14,872 nucleotides of DNA from an uncultured Oscillospiraceae bacterium (GTDB lineage Bacteria > Bacillota > Clostridia > Oscillospirales > Oscillospiraceae): NCBI GenBank assembly GCA_934511545.1, contig CAKSWM010000012.1, forward strand, positions 1-14,872. The letters run 5' to 3'. The position numbers and the translations under genes are program-made. This document shows positions 1-6,674 of this stretch, piece after piece. The first letter of the stretch is position 1. Each line of letters starts with the position of its first letter. The notes under the pieces are model-generated. The model was not told the DNA's origin, made no database searches, and was given only the letters and a program-made list of their open reading frames with translations.

Positions 1-30
1 GAACGGCATAGCCGTTAAGCTATACCGTTC
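1..30. repeat. Imperfect 30-bp palindrome at the window edge
   Basis: Two 12-base arms (1-12 and 19-30) pair at 11 of 12 positions around a 6-base loop (CGTTAA). The outer arms are GAACGG and CCGTTC, the inner ones TAGC and GCTA. No clean T-run follows on the + strand, so it is not an obvious terminator. It could be an operator, an RNA hairpin at the 3' end of a gene lying to the left, or a dispersed palindromic element. No second copy was seen in this window. Confidence 0.5.
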
Positions 31-54
31 CTTGCTTCAATGTTTTCCTAAGTC

Positions 55-88
55 ACCGCCCCGCATCCGGCGGTATTTTTATTATTAT
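55..88 (+). terminator. Probable rho-independent terminator for a + strand gene left of the window
   Basis: A 6-bp stem ACCGCC (55-60) / GGCGGT (69-74) with an 8-base loop is followed on the + strand by the T-rich tail ATTTTTATTATTAT (75-88). On the minus strand there is no T-run after the stem, so it does not look like the terminator of the ArsR-type gene, which ends at 94. It suggests a convergent gene just outside the window. Confidence 0.55.
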
Positions 89-93
89 CGGTG

Positions 94-399
94 TCATTCG
101 CATATGTGATCCATGCCCTGACTGAGCATCATCCGGACATGGTCGTCCGCGAGGTAATAGATGACGCTTTTTCCCTCTCGGCGGGAGCCGACAAGTTTTG
201 ACTGCTTGAGTATCTTGAGCTGGTGAGAGATAGCGGACTGGGTCATGCCGAGCTTCTCGGCTATCGTACCGACGCCAAGCTCGGATTCAAACAGGACATA
301 TAGGATCCGTATCCTCGTCGTATCGCCAAAAACCTTGAAAAGTTCTGCGAGATCGGCGAGAGCATCCTCGTCGGGGATCTGATGGATGTGTTCCTGCAT
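94..399 (-). CDS. ArsR/SmtB-family metal-sensing transcriptional repressor (predicted zinc type)
   Basis: This is a 101-residue winged-helix DNA-binding protein of the ArsR/SmtB family, a dimeric repressor that leaves its operator when metal binds. The helix-turn-helix spans about residues 44-66 (TIAEKLGMTQSAISHQLKIL), followed by the wing (SRREGKSVIYYL). The C-terminal helix carries D85, H87, H98 and E101. The D-x-H-x10-H-x2-E spacing is exactly that of the alpha-5 zinc site of SmtB and CzrA. There is no alpha-3N ELCVCDL-type cysteine motif, so arsenic or cadmium sensing of the classical ArsR/CadC kind is unlikely. The last ligand, E101, is also the last residue of the protein. The start is supported by AAAGGA 8 bases upstream. 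No efflux gene is visible beside it; the target may lie to the left, or it may control itself. Family assignment is firm; metal identity is inferred. Confidence 0.93.
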   Translation of the reverse strand: MQEHIHQIPDEDALADLAELFKVFGDTTRIRILYVLFESELGVGTIAEKLGMTQSAISHQLKILKQSKLVGSRREGKSVIYYLADDHVRMMLSQGMDHICE

Positions 400-427
400 G
401 TTGTTTACGTCCTTTCCGAAATAACCG

Positions 428-440
428 CATCGCCGCGATG
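428..440. promoter_or_regulatory. Candidate operator upstream of the ArsR-type gene
   Basis: The perfect inverted repeat CATCGC-C-GCGATG lies 29-41 bases upstream of the ArsR-type start codon, inside the 124-base gap after the molybdopterin oxidoreductase gene. Such repressors commonly control themselves through a dyad in this position. The dyad does not resemble the usual 12-2-12 SmtB/CzrA site, so the assignment is tentative. No convincing -35/-10 pair was found in the gap. Confidence 0.3.
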
Positions 441-523
441 GATGTGGTTTGTTAATTTGCTATTGGCTGATAAGCGCATACACGCCTAGCCAAAAAACGC
501 TCGATACCCCAGCCCTGCCGCTG

Positions 524-2575
524 TCAATCGACGGCGGCCTTTCTGATGCTGCACCTGATCGCCTTATATCCGGGGAAGCCGGAATATGGGTCAAGATAGC
601 TGCCGGGAATGATGCTGTTGACGTCCGCTTCCGAATAGTCGTGGAACATGTTGACCGTGCCGGGAAGCAGCTCGGCGTCGGCAGCGCATTTGACTGTAAT
701 GCTGCCGAAGCTCGTTGAGAGCTCGACACTGTCGCCGGCGACAAGGCCGAGACGCGCCATATCGTCCGGATGCATGTCCACGGCAGGGTCAGGGCGCATT
801 GCGCGCAGCCGCACGACCCTGTGGGTGCGGGTGTGGAAGGCAAAGTCATATTTGCCTGCGCGGACCCCCGCCATGAGTATCAGGGGGAACTCTTCCGTCT
901 CCGGGTCGAGACTGGGCTCATACTCCGGCAGGGGGTTGAAGCCCTCAAAGCCCGCGATGAGCTCGGAGTATATTTCAAACCGGCCTGTCGGCGTGTTGAA
1001 GCCCTCCTCAAGGGGCCGCGGCGCGGGATAGGCGGGCGGCAGCTTCTGCGGTGACAGAGTTCTGATTTCCTCCAGCGACCAGGGCAGGCCCTTGAGCATG
1101 AAGCGGTAACAGGCGTCCCGTCCCGCGCAGAGAAGCTCGTCCTGCGGCGCGATACGGCGCGCGATTGAGCATATGATGTCCTCGTCCGAGCGTGCGAGTC
1201 CGGGATCGGCGGCCCGGTGGGAATAATACAGCACGCTGTCCCGCGCTATGGTGCCGAGTTGGTCGCGCTCGAAGCTGGAGGCGCAGGGAAGAAGGATATC
1301 GGCGTATTTTGCGGTATCCGTCATGAACATGTCCACACAGACGAAAAACTCAAGCTCTTCAAGCGCGCGGAACATTGCGCCGCTGTCCGGGAACATGCGC
1401 GCGTTCATACCCAGCGCAAAGATGGCTTTGAGGGGGTACGGCTTCTGTTCGCGGATGTGGCGGGCGAGGTCCATTGCCTGAAATTCGTCTGTCGCCGCCG
1501 TCCAGACCGGGAAGCGCTCCGCGCCGATGCGGAGACTGCCCTCCGGACTGGCGGGATGTGCGAAGGCATAATTGCGCCAGCTGGTTATGACGTGGCCGCT
1601 TTTCGGCATGAGCGCGGAGGGCTTGTTGCCGCCGTCGCGGCCGTAACAGCCGAGTATCGCGCTCAGACATGTGTATGCGCGGAAAGTCTGCATTCCGTTG
1701 CGGTGGTGGATGATGCCCGTAAAGCCGTCAACGATGGACATCGGACGGTTTTCGGCTAGGATCTGCGCGGCGCGCCGGAGATCGTCTGCCGGAACGCCGG
1801 TAAGCGCCTCGACCCTTTCGGGCGTGAAGCTTTCAACATAGGCGCTGTATTCCTCGAAACCGTGGACGTAATTTTCGATGTATTCCATATCGGCCCAGCC
1901 GTTTGCGATGAACTCGCGGGCAAGGCCGCAGGCGACCGCACCGTCCGTTCCGGGAATGGGACGGAGATGAACGTCGGCGTATTTTTCAATGGAGGCGGAG
2001 GTCCTTGGCTCGACAACGACCAGCTTCATGCCGTGCCCGCACTGTTTTATGACCGGGGGAGGGAACTGTGACGCGGCAACGACGAGGGCGGACGCCGCGT
2101 TTGAAAGATCCGGACCCGCTTCAAAGCCGGTCGTTGTCAGCTTTGCGATCGCGGTGCTCCGGTGGCAGGAGCTCGACTCTGTGCCGTAGTTTTCCGTACC
2201 GAAGCTCCATGCCAGCCGCTGGAGCCAGTGCCGGTACCATTTTGAAAAGCCGGAGAAGAACGCAACGCTGTCGGCACCGAAATCGCGCCTGTAAGCGCAT
2301 AGCTTCTCGCCGATGATGTCATAGGCCTCGTCCCAGGAAATGGGTTCGAATTTCCCTTCTCCCTTTGGGCCCGTGCGTCGCAGCGGCGTTTTGAGGCGGT
2401 CGGGATGATTGACATAGTCCTCTCCCATGGCGCCGCGGATACACAGGTGGCGTGCGCCGGCGAAATCCTTGTCTGTCACGGGCCGCACGCGGGTAACAAC
2501 GCCGTTTTCCGTCGTGACCCGGACGGGGCACTGCGTGGAGCATATGCTGCAAATGCTTATCTTTGTTTCAGCCAT
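524..2575 (-). CDS. Molybdopterin-dependent oxidoreductase, cytoplasmic catalytic subunit
   Basis: This is a 683-residue member of the DMSO reductase/formate dehydrogenase superfamily, which uses bis-MGD molybdenum or tungsten for oxygen-atom or hydride-transfer redox chemistry. An N-terminal [4Fe-4S] site is formed by C9, C12, C16 and C45 (C-x2-C-x3-C-x28-C). C137 in ESSSCHRS is the likely Mo/W ligand. The C-terminal molydopterin dinucleotide-binding domain starts near 'FPLILMAGVRAG' and contains 'MHPDDMARLGLVAGDSVEL'. There is no Tat or Sec signal, so it should be cytoplasmic. The reading frame is open for 40 codons further upstream, but I place the start at 2575 because GGAGG precedes it by 10 bases and MAETKISIC is the normal start of the Fe-S domain. 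The region that is usually GxNP reads ASQFPPPVIK. It lies 31 bases behind the ferredoxin-nitroreductase gene and is probably co-transcribed with it. The substrate cannot be told from sequence. Confidence 0.93.
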   Translation of the reverse strand: MAETKISICSICSTQCPVRVTTENGVVTRVRPVTDKDFAGARHLCIRGAMGEDYVNHPDRLKTPLRRTGPKGEGKFEPISWDEAYDIIGEKLCAYRRDFGADSVAFFSGFSKWYRHWLQRLAWSFGTENYGTESSSCHRSTAIAKLTTTGFEAGPDLSNAASALVVAASQFPPPVIKQCGHGMKLVVVEPRTSASIEKYADVHLRPIPGTDGAVACGLAREFIANGWADMEYIENYVHGFEEYSAYVESFTPERVEALTGVPADDLRRAAQILAENRPMSIVDGFTGIIHHRNGMQTFRAYTCLSAILGCYGRDGGNKPSALMPKSGHVITSWRNYAFAHPASPEGSLRIGAERFPVWTAATDEFQAMDLARHIREQKPYPLKAIFALGMNARMFPDSGAMFRALEELEFFVCVDMFMTDTAKYADILLPCASSFERDQLGTIARDSVLYYSHRAADPGLARSDEDIICSIARRIAPQDELLCAGRDACYRFMLKGLPWSLEEIRTLSPQKLPPAYPAPRPLEEGFNTPTGRFEIYSELIAGFEGFNPLPEYEPSLDPETEEFPLILMAGVRAGKYDFAFHTRTHRVVRLRAMRPDPAVDMHPDDMARLGLVAGDSVELSTSFGSITVKCAADAELLPGTVNMFHDYSEADVNSIIPGSYLDPYSGFPGYKAIRCSIRKAAVD

Positions 2576-2585
2576 GCGTAAAGCA

Positions 2586-2590
2586 CCTCC
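2586..2590 (-). promoter_or_regulatory. Ribosome binding site fixing the molybdopterin oxidoreductase start at 2575
   Basis: On the minus strand GGAGG lies 10 bases before the ATG at 2575. The more upstream in-frame ATG at 2695 lies inside the nitroreductase gene and would add 40 residues with no family resemblance. Confidence 0.75.
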
Positions 2591-2606
2591 GGTGACTGTC
2601 AGGCTG

Positions 2607-3374
2607 TTATTCGACCCATGCGGCCTTGGGCGCGGGTCTTTGGGGGATGTTGGGATAGCGTTCGCCGTCCGGATAGCCCGCCATGATAATGGCATAGGCT
2701 TCGCGCTCGCGGTCGATGCCGATAAAATCCTTCATTTCGGGGCTGTCGTTTATCGCGTGGCGCAGATAGCCGCCCCAGCAGGTCCCGATACCACTCTCTG
2801 CGAGCACAAGCTCGGCTGTTGCCGCGGCGATAGCGGTGTCGAGCATGGGATTGAGCGTCTTTGGATGGCTGTGGCCGATTATCACGCAGGGCGCGCCGCA
2901 GGTGATAAGGTCAATGCCTCGCTCCGCATTTTTGGGAAGCTCTGGATATATGCCGCTGCGGACGGCCCATTCGACGGTCATGTCGCGGACCTTTTCAACG
3001 GCCGTTCTGCCCCAGAGCACGACCCAAGCGTTTTCGTGGATGTTTTTGCCGCTCGGGGCCCAGGCCGCGACGGAGAGAGCGTGCTCTATGACCTCGCGTT
3101 CCGGGAGCTCCGGTTTGAAGTGGCGGACGCTGCGGCGGGACTTGATTATGCGCTCAAGCTCGTTTTCGGGCTTTTCGGGATAAAGCTCCCCTTCCGGGAT
3201 GCCGTCGAATCCGATGGCCCTTACCGGGCAGGCCGCCGTGCAGTGGTAGCAGCGGATGCATCGCTCTTCCCTGGCGGTCTCGGGCCTGCCGCCGCGATCC
3301 TTGAAGATCTTCATCGGGCATGTGCGTGTGCAGGAAAGGCAGGATATGCATTTTTCTCTGTCTATTGTTATCAT
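2607..3374 (-). CDS. Nitroreductase-family flavoprotein with N-terminal 2[4Fe-4S] ferredoxin domain
   Basis: This 255-residue protein fuses a bacterial ferredoxin domain (residues 1-55) to an FMN-binding nitroreductase domain (about 75-245). The clusters are predicted from C9-C12-C15-C19 and C39-C42-C45-C49, both complete C-x2-C-x2-C-x3-C-P motifs. The nitroreductase part begins with SRRSVRHFKPELPE, whose arginines bind the FMN phosphate, and continues with WAPSGKNIHENAW and ESGIGTCWGGYL. The ferredoxin domain should feed electrons directly to FMN. Family members reduce nitro groups, quinones or other small acceptors; the substrate here is unknown. It is the first gene of an operon with the molybdopterin oxidoreductase, and the two may share an electron path. 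The ribosome binding site AGAGGAG lies 9 bases upstream of the ATG. It diverges from the serine dehydratase operon across a 161-base shared regulatory region. Confidence 0.94.
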   Translation of the reverse strand: MITIDREKCISCLSCTRTCPMKIFKDRGGRPETAREERCIRCYHCTAACPVRAIGFDGIPEGELYPEKPENELERIIKSRRSVRHFKPELPEREVIEHALSVAAWAPSGKNIHENAWVVLWGRTAVEKVRDMTVEWAVRSGIYPELPKNAERGIDLITCGAPCVIIGHSHPKTLNPMLDTAIAAATAELVLAESGIGTCWGGYLRHAINDSPEMKDFIGIDREREAYAIIMAGYPDGERYPNIPQRPAPKAAWVE

Positions 3375-3391
3375 CCGGTCGCACTCCTCTG

Positions 3392-3511
3392 GCAGTATAT
3401 ATTAACAGCACAATTTTATCATAGCGATATCGGAAATTCCACAGTTTTTTGAAATAGTTCCCCTGCCGCTTGAAAACGTGCCGCCGTGTGGATATAATCA
3501 ATATATACTGC
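3392..3511. promoter_or_regulatory. Divergent regulatory region with a perfect 12-bp inverted repeat, one copy per operon
   Basis: GCAGTATATATT at 3392-3403 recurs as its exact reverse complement AATATATACTGC at 3500-3511. The left copy lies 18-29 bases before the nitroreductase ATG. The right copy covers the predicted transcription start of sdaAB and lies 25-36 bases before its GTG. Each copy is itself nearly palindromic (AGTATA/TATATT). The mirror placement suggests one DNA-binding protein acting on both operons, possibly by looping. Looping and co-regulation are inference; the repeat itself is plain in the sequence. Confidence 0.5.
3470..3498 (+). promoter_or_regulatory. Sigma-70/sigma-A-type promoter of sdaAB-sdaAA
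   Basis: The -35 box TTGAAA (3470-3475), a 17-base spacer and a perfect -10 box TATAAT (3493-3498) place transcription initiation near 3505, about 30 bases before the GTG start of sdaAB. The 12-bp repeat at 3500-3511 sits on the predicted start point, where a bound protein would act as a repressor. Confidence 0.72.
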
Positions 3512-3535
3512 GAAAAATAACGGGAGGTCTGTGCG

Positions 3536-4213
3536 GTGAATATTTTTGACATTCTTGGGCCGGTGATGGTGGGGCCGTCAAGCTCACACACGGCGGGCGC
3601 CGTGCGGATCGGATATGCCGCCAGAAAGTTGCTTGGCGAGGAGCCTGCGCGGGCGGAGCTTCTGCTGCATGGATCGTTCGCGGCGACGGGGCGCGGTCAC
3701 GGAACGGACAGGGCGCTCTGCGCCGGTCTGCTCGGAATGACGCCGGACGATATGCGCATTCCGCACAGCTTCGAGCTGGCGAAGGAGCTTGGCGTCGAGG
3801 TAAACGTCGGAACGGTCGAGCTGCGCGATGCACATCCGAACACGGCGGTAGTCCGGCTCGAGGGCCGGAGCGGGCGCAGGCTCGAAATGACGGCGGCCTC
3901 TCTCGGCGGCGGGCGTATAAGCGTGCGCAGCATTGACGGCATAGAGACGAGCTTCAGCGGAGCGCTGCCGACGCTCGTGATAACGAACCGGGACGAGCCG
4001 GGCTGTGTTGCGCGCGTAACGACGACGCTGAGTCAGAAAGCGGTCAACATCGCAACGATGCAGCTTTACCGTTCCGCGCGCGGAGACACCGCGGTAATGG
4101 TCATCGAAACGGACCAGCCGGTTTCGGATATATGTGTCGAGTGGTTGAGACAGCTCGACGGTGTGATGAGGGTGACTTACATCGATTCAATGGATAACGG
4201 AGGCGCGGCATGA
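3536..4213 (+). CDS. sdaAB: L-serine dehydratase, iron-sulfur-dependent, beta subunit
   Basis: This 225-residue subunit pairs with the alpha subunit encoded next to it to convert L-serine to pyruvate and ammonia in the cytoplasm. The N-terminal half holds the family signature GPSSSHTAGAVRIG (residues 13-26) of the beta domain. A C-terminal ACT domain (about 148-220, starting PTLVITNRDEPGCVARV) is the usual regulatory element in this subunit. Length is normal for the two-subunit Clostridia and Bacillus form. The start is a GTG at 3536, chosen because GGGAGG ends 8 bases upstream and the N-terminus MNIFDILGPV matches the family. Its stop overlaps the start of sdaAA by 4 bases (ATGA), which indicates translational coupling. 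Confidence 0.96.
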   Translation: MNIFDILGPVMVGPSSSHTAGAVRIGYAARKLLGEEPARAELLLHGSFAATGRGHGTDRALCAGLLGMTPDDMRIPHSFELAKELGVEVNVGTVELRDAHPNTAVVRLEGRSGRRLEMTAASLGGGRISVRSIDGIETSFSGALPTLVITNRDEPGCVARVTTTLSQKAVNIATMQLYRSARGDTAVMVIETDQPVSDICVEWLRQLDGVMRVTYIDSMDNGGAA

Positions 4214-5085
4214 GCTTTTTTTCGATCGACGAGATGGTAAGAGCGGCCCGGGAAAAGGAAATACCGCTCTGGCAGGTCGTGCTCGAGGAGCATGTAAAGG
4301 ATCAGCAGGACAACGCCCAGGCGGCGTTCGGGCGCATGACGGGGCTTTACCGCGCGATGGTGCAGTCCGACGAGGGCTATTGCGGCGGCGATCGTTCCGG
4401 CAGCGGTATGTCCGGGGGCGATGGCCAGAAGCTGACGGAGTATTCCGGCGAAATGCTCTGCGGCGAGTTCATGTCCGGCGTGGTTAGCTGCGCCGTGCGC
4501 ATGGGTGAATGCAACGCCTGCATGAAACGCATCGTCGCCGCGCCGACCGCCGGGTCCTGCGGCGTTTTGCCCGCGGTGCTGATAACGCTTCAGAAAAGCC
4601 GCGGCGTTCCGGAGGAGGAGCTCGTGAAGAGCCTTTTTGTCGTTGCGGGCTTCGGCCAAGTCATAGCCACGCGCGCATCCATTTCGGGCGCGGAGGGCGG
4701 CTGCCAGGCTGAGATAGGCGCGGCCTCGGGAATGGCCGCGGCGGGGCTGACCTTTCTGCGCGGCGGAACGCCGGAAAAATGCGCCCATGCCTGTGCAATG
4801 GCGCTCAAGAGCCTGATGGGGCTTGTCTGCGATCCGGTGGCGGGTCTGGTCGAGGTGCCCTGCGTCAAGAGGAACGTAATAGGCGCAGTCAACGCCGTCA
4901 CATGCTCGGATATGGCTATGGCGGGCGTTGAGAGCCGCATCCCCTGCGACGAGGTCATAGACGCAATGCGCCAGGTGGGCGAGGCGATGCCCGCCACCCT
5001 GCGCGAGACGGGAGAGGGCGGCGTTGCCGCCAGCCCGACGGGGCGCGAAATACGCCGTTCGCTGTTCAGCACGGAATGGGAATGA
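4210..5085 (+). CDS. sdaAA: L-serine dehydratase, iron-sulfur-dependent, alpha subunit
   Basis: This 291-residue catalytic subunit binds the oxygen-sensitive [4Fe-4S] cluster that activates the serine hydroxyl for elimination. C165, C207 and C218 have the same spacing (42 and 11 residues) as the three cluster cysteines known from the single-chain Legionella enzyme. The surrounding blocks AEGGCQAEIGAASG and LVCDPVAGLVEVPCVKRN are typical, as is the upstream APTAGSCGVLPAVL. The open fourth iron site is normal for this family. The gene overlaps sdaAB by 4 bases and ends about 27 bases before a strong terminator, so the operon is just these two genes. It gives the cell pyruvate from serine, a common fermentative step in anaerobic Bacillota. 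Confidence 0.97.
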   Translation: MSFFSIDEMVRAAREKEIPLWQVVLEEHVKDQQDNAQAAFGRMTGLYRAMVQSDEGYCGGDRSGSGMSGGDGQKLTEYSGEMLCGEFMSGVVSCAVRMGECNACMKRIVAAPTAGSCGVLPAVLITLQKSRGVPEEELVKSLFVVAGFGQVIATRASISGAEGGCQAEIGAASGMAAAGLTFLRGGTPEKCAHACAMALKSLMGLVCDPVAGLVEVPCVKRNVIGAVNAVTCSDMAMAGVESRIPCDEVIDAMRQVGEAMPATLRETGEGGVAASPTGREIRRSLFSTEWE

Positions 5086-5112
5086 TACGGCCGGAACGGT
5101 TTAAAAAACGGA

Positions 5113-5145
5113 GGCTCCGTTGGTCATTCCAACGGAGCCTTTTGC
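5113..5145. terminator. Bidirectional rho-independent terminator between convergent operons
   Basis: A perfect 11-bp stem (GGCTCCGTTGG at 5113-5123 with CCAACGGAGCC at 5129-5139) has a 5-base loop TCATT. On the + strand it is followed by TTTTGCTTTTT and closes sdaAB-sdaAA. On the minus strand a run of six T follows a few bases after the stem, about 10 bases downstream of the stop at 5149, so it can also close the SnoaL-like operon. Confidence 0.9.
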
Positions 5146-5148
5146 TTT

Positions 5149-5964
5149 TTATTTCTTGTGGAATTCGGGGAACTTGGGGTTCGGGTGCTTGAAAACGACG
5201 ACCTGTTCCTGATTGTGTCCCGGCATCGGAACATAGCGCTCGCTCCAGTTCATGGTCTTGTACGGCGCGGGCGGATTTGCGTGCCACTGCTGGGTCTGCA
5301 CGGGGGACAGGCCGGAATGGGACGGACCGGGGATATCGACCTTCGGGTTCGCGGGGCTGACGCCGAAGAGAACGCCGGTGTCGAGAAGGCGCTCCCAGCC
5401 GCTGCGGGCGAAGTTCGTCACGTCAACGGTGCCCATGATGTCGGGCTGGACGAGGTTGGAGAAATATAGCCACTTGCCGTCCTCATACAGCCAGTCAACG
5501 CCGTAGCGCTCCCAGAGCCAGGTGGCCCAGCGCTTTTTGTCGGGGTTGATGTTGCTGCACAGAGTTCCGGGGGTGTAGAAGGAGGAACGGGCGCTCAGGC
5601 CGTCCTCAGCGACCTCGATGACACAGGAGCAGACCGTGTGCATGACCATTTCGGCCAGGACGCACTCGTCCATCTCTGCGCACTCGGGATATACCGCAGC
5701 GACAGCGGCGCGCTTTCCGGCGTGCTGGAGCTTGATGCCGCCGGTCCAGTTCTTGTCCGCGTGGTCGGCGCTTATCATGCCGCCGAAGCCGTGGGTGGCG
5801 ACGATCTCGTTTGCGTGCTTCACGCTCCAGTTGACGGGGCAGGTGCTGCCCTTGCGCTTGTCGCCGTTGGCGTGGCAGTATTCGTGCAGGCCGTATTCGG
5901 ACTCTATCTCCTGATAAGCCTCTGCGACGTGGATCTTTTCCTCAAGGGTCATGTTCTTTTTCAT
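5149..5964 (-). CDS. SnoaL/NTF2-like domain protein, third gene of a three-paralogue operon
   Basis: This 271-residue protein is assigned to the SnoaL/NTF2-like alpha+beta barrel superfamily, whose members include small dehydratases, isomerases and cyclases as well as non-catalytic proteins. Its central block CSCVIEVAEDGLSARSSFY (residues 112-130) matches STCVIEQAEDGKTAKGLWY in the first gene of the operon. YGVDWLYEDGKWLYFSN (154-170) corresponds to the conserved barrel strands of both other genes. It is the longest and most divergent of the three, with an unusually Cys- and His-rich N-terminal half (CHANGDKRKGSTC, ATHGFGGMISADHADKNW) and a Pro-rich C-terminal tail from about residue 200. The start is fixed by AAGGAGG 8 bases upstream, and the gene follows the middle gene by only 3 bases. 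There is no signal peptide. Function and substrate are not recognisable; the fold assignment rests on pattern and paralogy. Confidence 0.82.
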   Translation of the reverse strand: MKKNMTLEEKIHVAEAYQEIESEYGLHEYCHANGDKRKGSTCPVNWSVKHANEIVATHGFGGMISADHADKNWTGGIKLQHAGKRAAVAAVYPECAEMDECVLAEMVMHTVCSCVIEVAEDGLSARSSFYTPGTLCSNINPDKKRWATWLWERYGVDWLYEDGKWLYFSNLVQPDIMGTVDVTNFARSGWERLLDTGVLFGVSPANPKVDIPGPSHSGLSPVQTQQWHANPPAPYKTMNWSERYVPMPGHNQEQVVVFKHPNPKFPEFHKK

Positions 5965-5967
5965 CGC

Positions 5968-6657
5968 TCAGCCCTCCTTGTTGTACATGGGGTTTCCCTC
6001 CGGCCCGGCGCTTACGGTGTCCGCAAAGGTGTCGTAGGGCGTCGGCATGGCGGGATAATCGTAGTAGTTATAGCGGTTTATATAGGCGGTCATGGGCACG
6101 GTCGGCTCACCGAAGGCGGCCTTGACGGGATCGACGTAATCCGCGGGATCATCGACGTCGCGGTCCTCATAGTTGTCGCCCGGTGCGTTTACATAGTCGG
6201 TGCCGATGAAGAGGTGCCAGATCTTCCAGCCGTCCTCCTCCATGATGAAGTCGATGCCGATCTTCTCGGCCGTCCACCAGGGGTCGAGCTTTCCGCCTAC
6301 CTGCTTGGTCTCCTCGGAGATGGCGTACCACATATGCTGGCTGGTTTTGCGGTCCTTTGCGACTTCGCCGCACCAGGTGGTCAGCGGATGCATATAGCTG
6401 TAGCCCTTTCTCTCGTGCGTTGCGCAGGCGGCAAAGTATTTCCGGATCTCGTCCATTCCGACGTAATAGCCCCAGTTGCGGCCGAAGGAGGCGGTCTTCA
6501 TGTTTTCGGGCTCGCTTACCCAAAGCTCGTCAAGCTCGCGCTCCCAGTCGTCGTTGGCCTCATAGAAGGCGCGCTTGTGGGCGATGTTTTTGCAGTCCTC
6601 AAGGTCCCAGACGCGGTTTATGCGTTCCTCGGGGGATTCGTTATAGACAAACGGCAT
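5968..6657 (-). CDS. SnoaL/NTF2-like domain protein, second gene of a three-paralogue operon
   Basis: This 229-residue protein shares two clear blocks with the first gene of the operon: NWGYYVGMDEIRKYF (residues 61-75; DGYYVGLDAIRGDY in the neighbour) and FIMEEDGWKIWHLFIG (137-152; FVKESGGWKIWHLLDL). PYDTFADT near the C-terminus matches PYVTFDDT. The central segment differs: instead of the CVIE-AEDG block it has TSQHMWYAISEE followed by a Trp-rich stretch DPWWTAEKIG. An in-frame ATG at 6678 exists, but I place the start at 6657 because a full AAAGGAGG lies 8 bases upstream of it and the longer form would overlap the previous gene. No signal peptide or membrane segment. Possible roles are a dehydratase or isomerase, or a subunit of a mixed oligomer with its paralogues; sequence alone does not decide. 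Confidence 0.83.
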   Translation of the reverse strand: MPFVYNESPEERINRVWDLEDCKNIAHKRAFYEANDDWERELDELWVSEPENMKTASFGRNWGYYVGMDEIRKYFAACATHERKGYSYMHPLTTWCGEVAKDRKTSQHMWYAISEETKQVGGKLDPWWTAEKIGIDFIMEEDGWKIWHLFIGTDYVNAPGDNYEDRDVDDPADYVDPVKAAFGEPTVPMTAYINRYNYYDYPAMPTPYDTFADTVSAGPEGNPMYNKEG

Positions 6658-6665
6658 TGATTGTT

Positions 6666-6673
6666 CCTCCTTT
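6666..6673 (-). promoter_or_regulatory. Ribosome binding site fixing the start of the second SnoaL-like gene at 6657
   Basis: AAAGGAGG on the minus strand lies 8 bases before the ATG at 6657. It also lies just downstream of the previous gene's stop (6675-6677), so the two genes are separated by 17 bases and do not overlap. Confidence 0.8.
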
Positions 6674-6674
6674 C

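Noticed and set aside
484..545. Terminator after the molybdopterin oxidoreductase gene
   Set aside because: GCCGC/GCGGC and a later TTTTTT exist on the minus strand, but the stem is only 5 bp, overlaps the stop codon and is more than 20 bases away from the T-run.
2427..3452. 341-residue + strand open frame opposite the nitroreductase
   Set aside because: Antisense shadow; the minus strand holds two full ferredoxin motifs and a complete nitroreductase domain.
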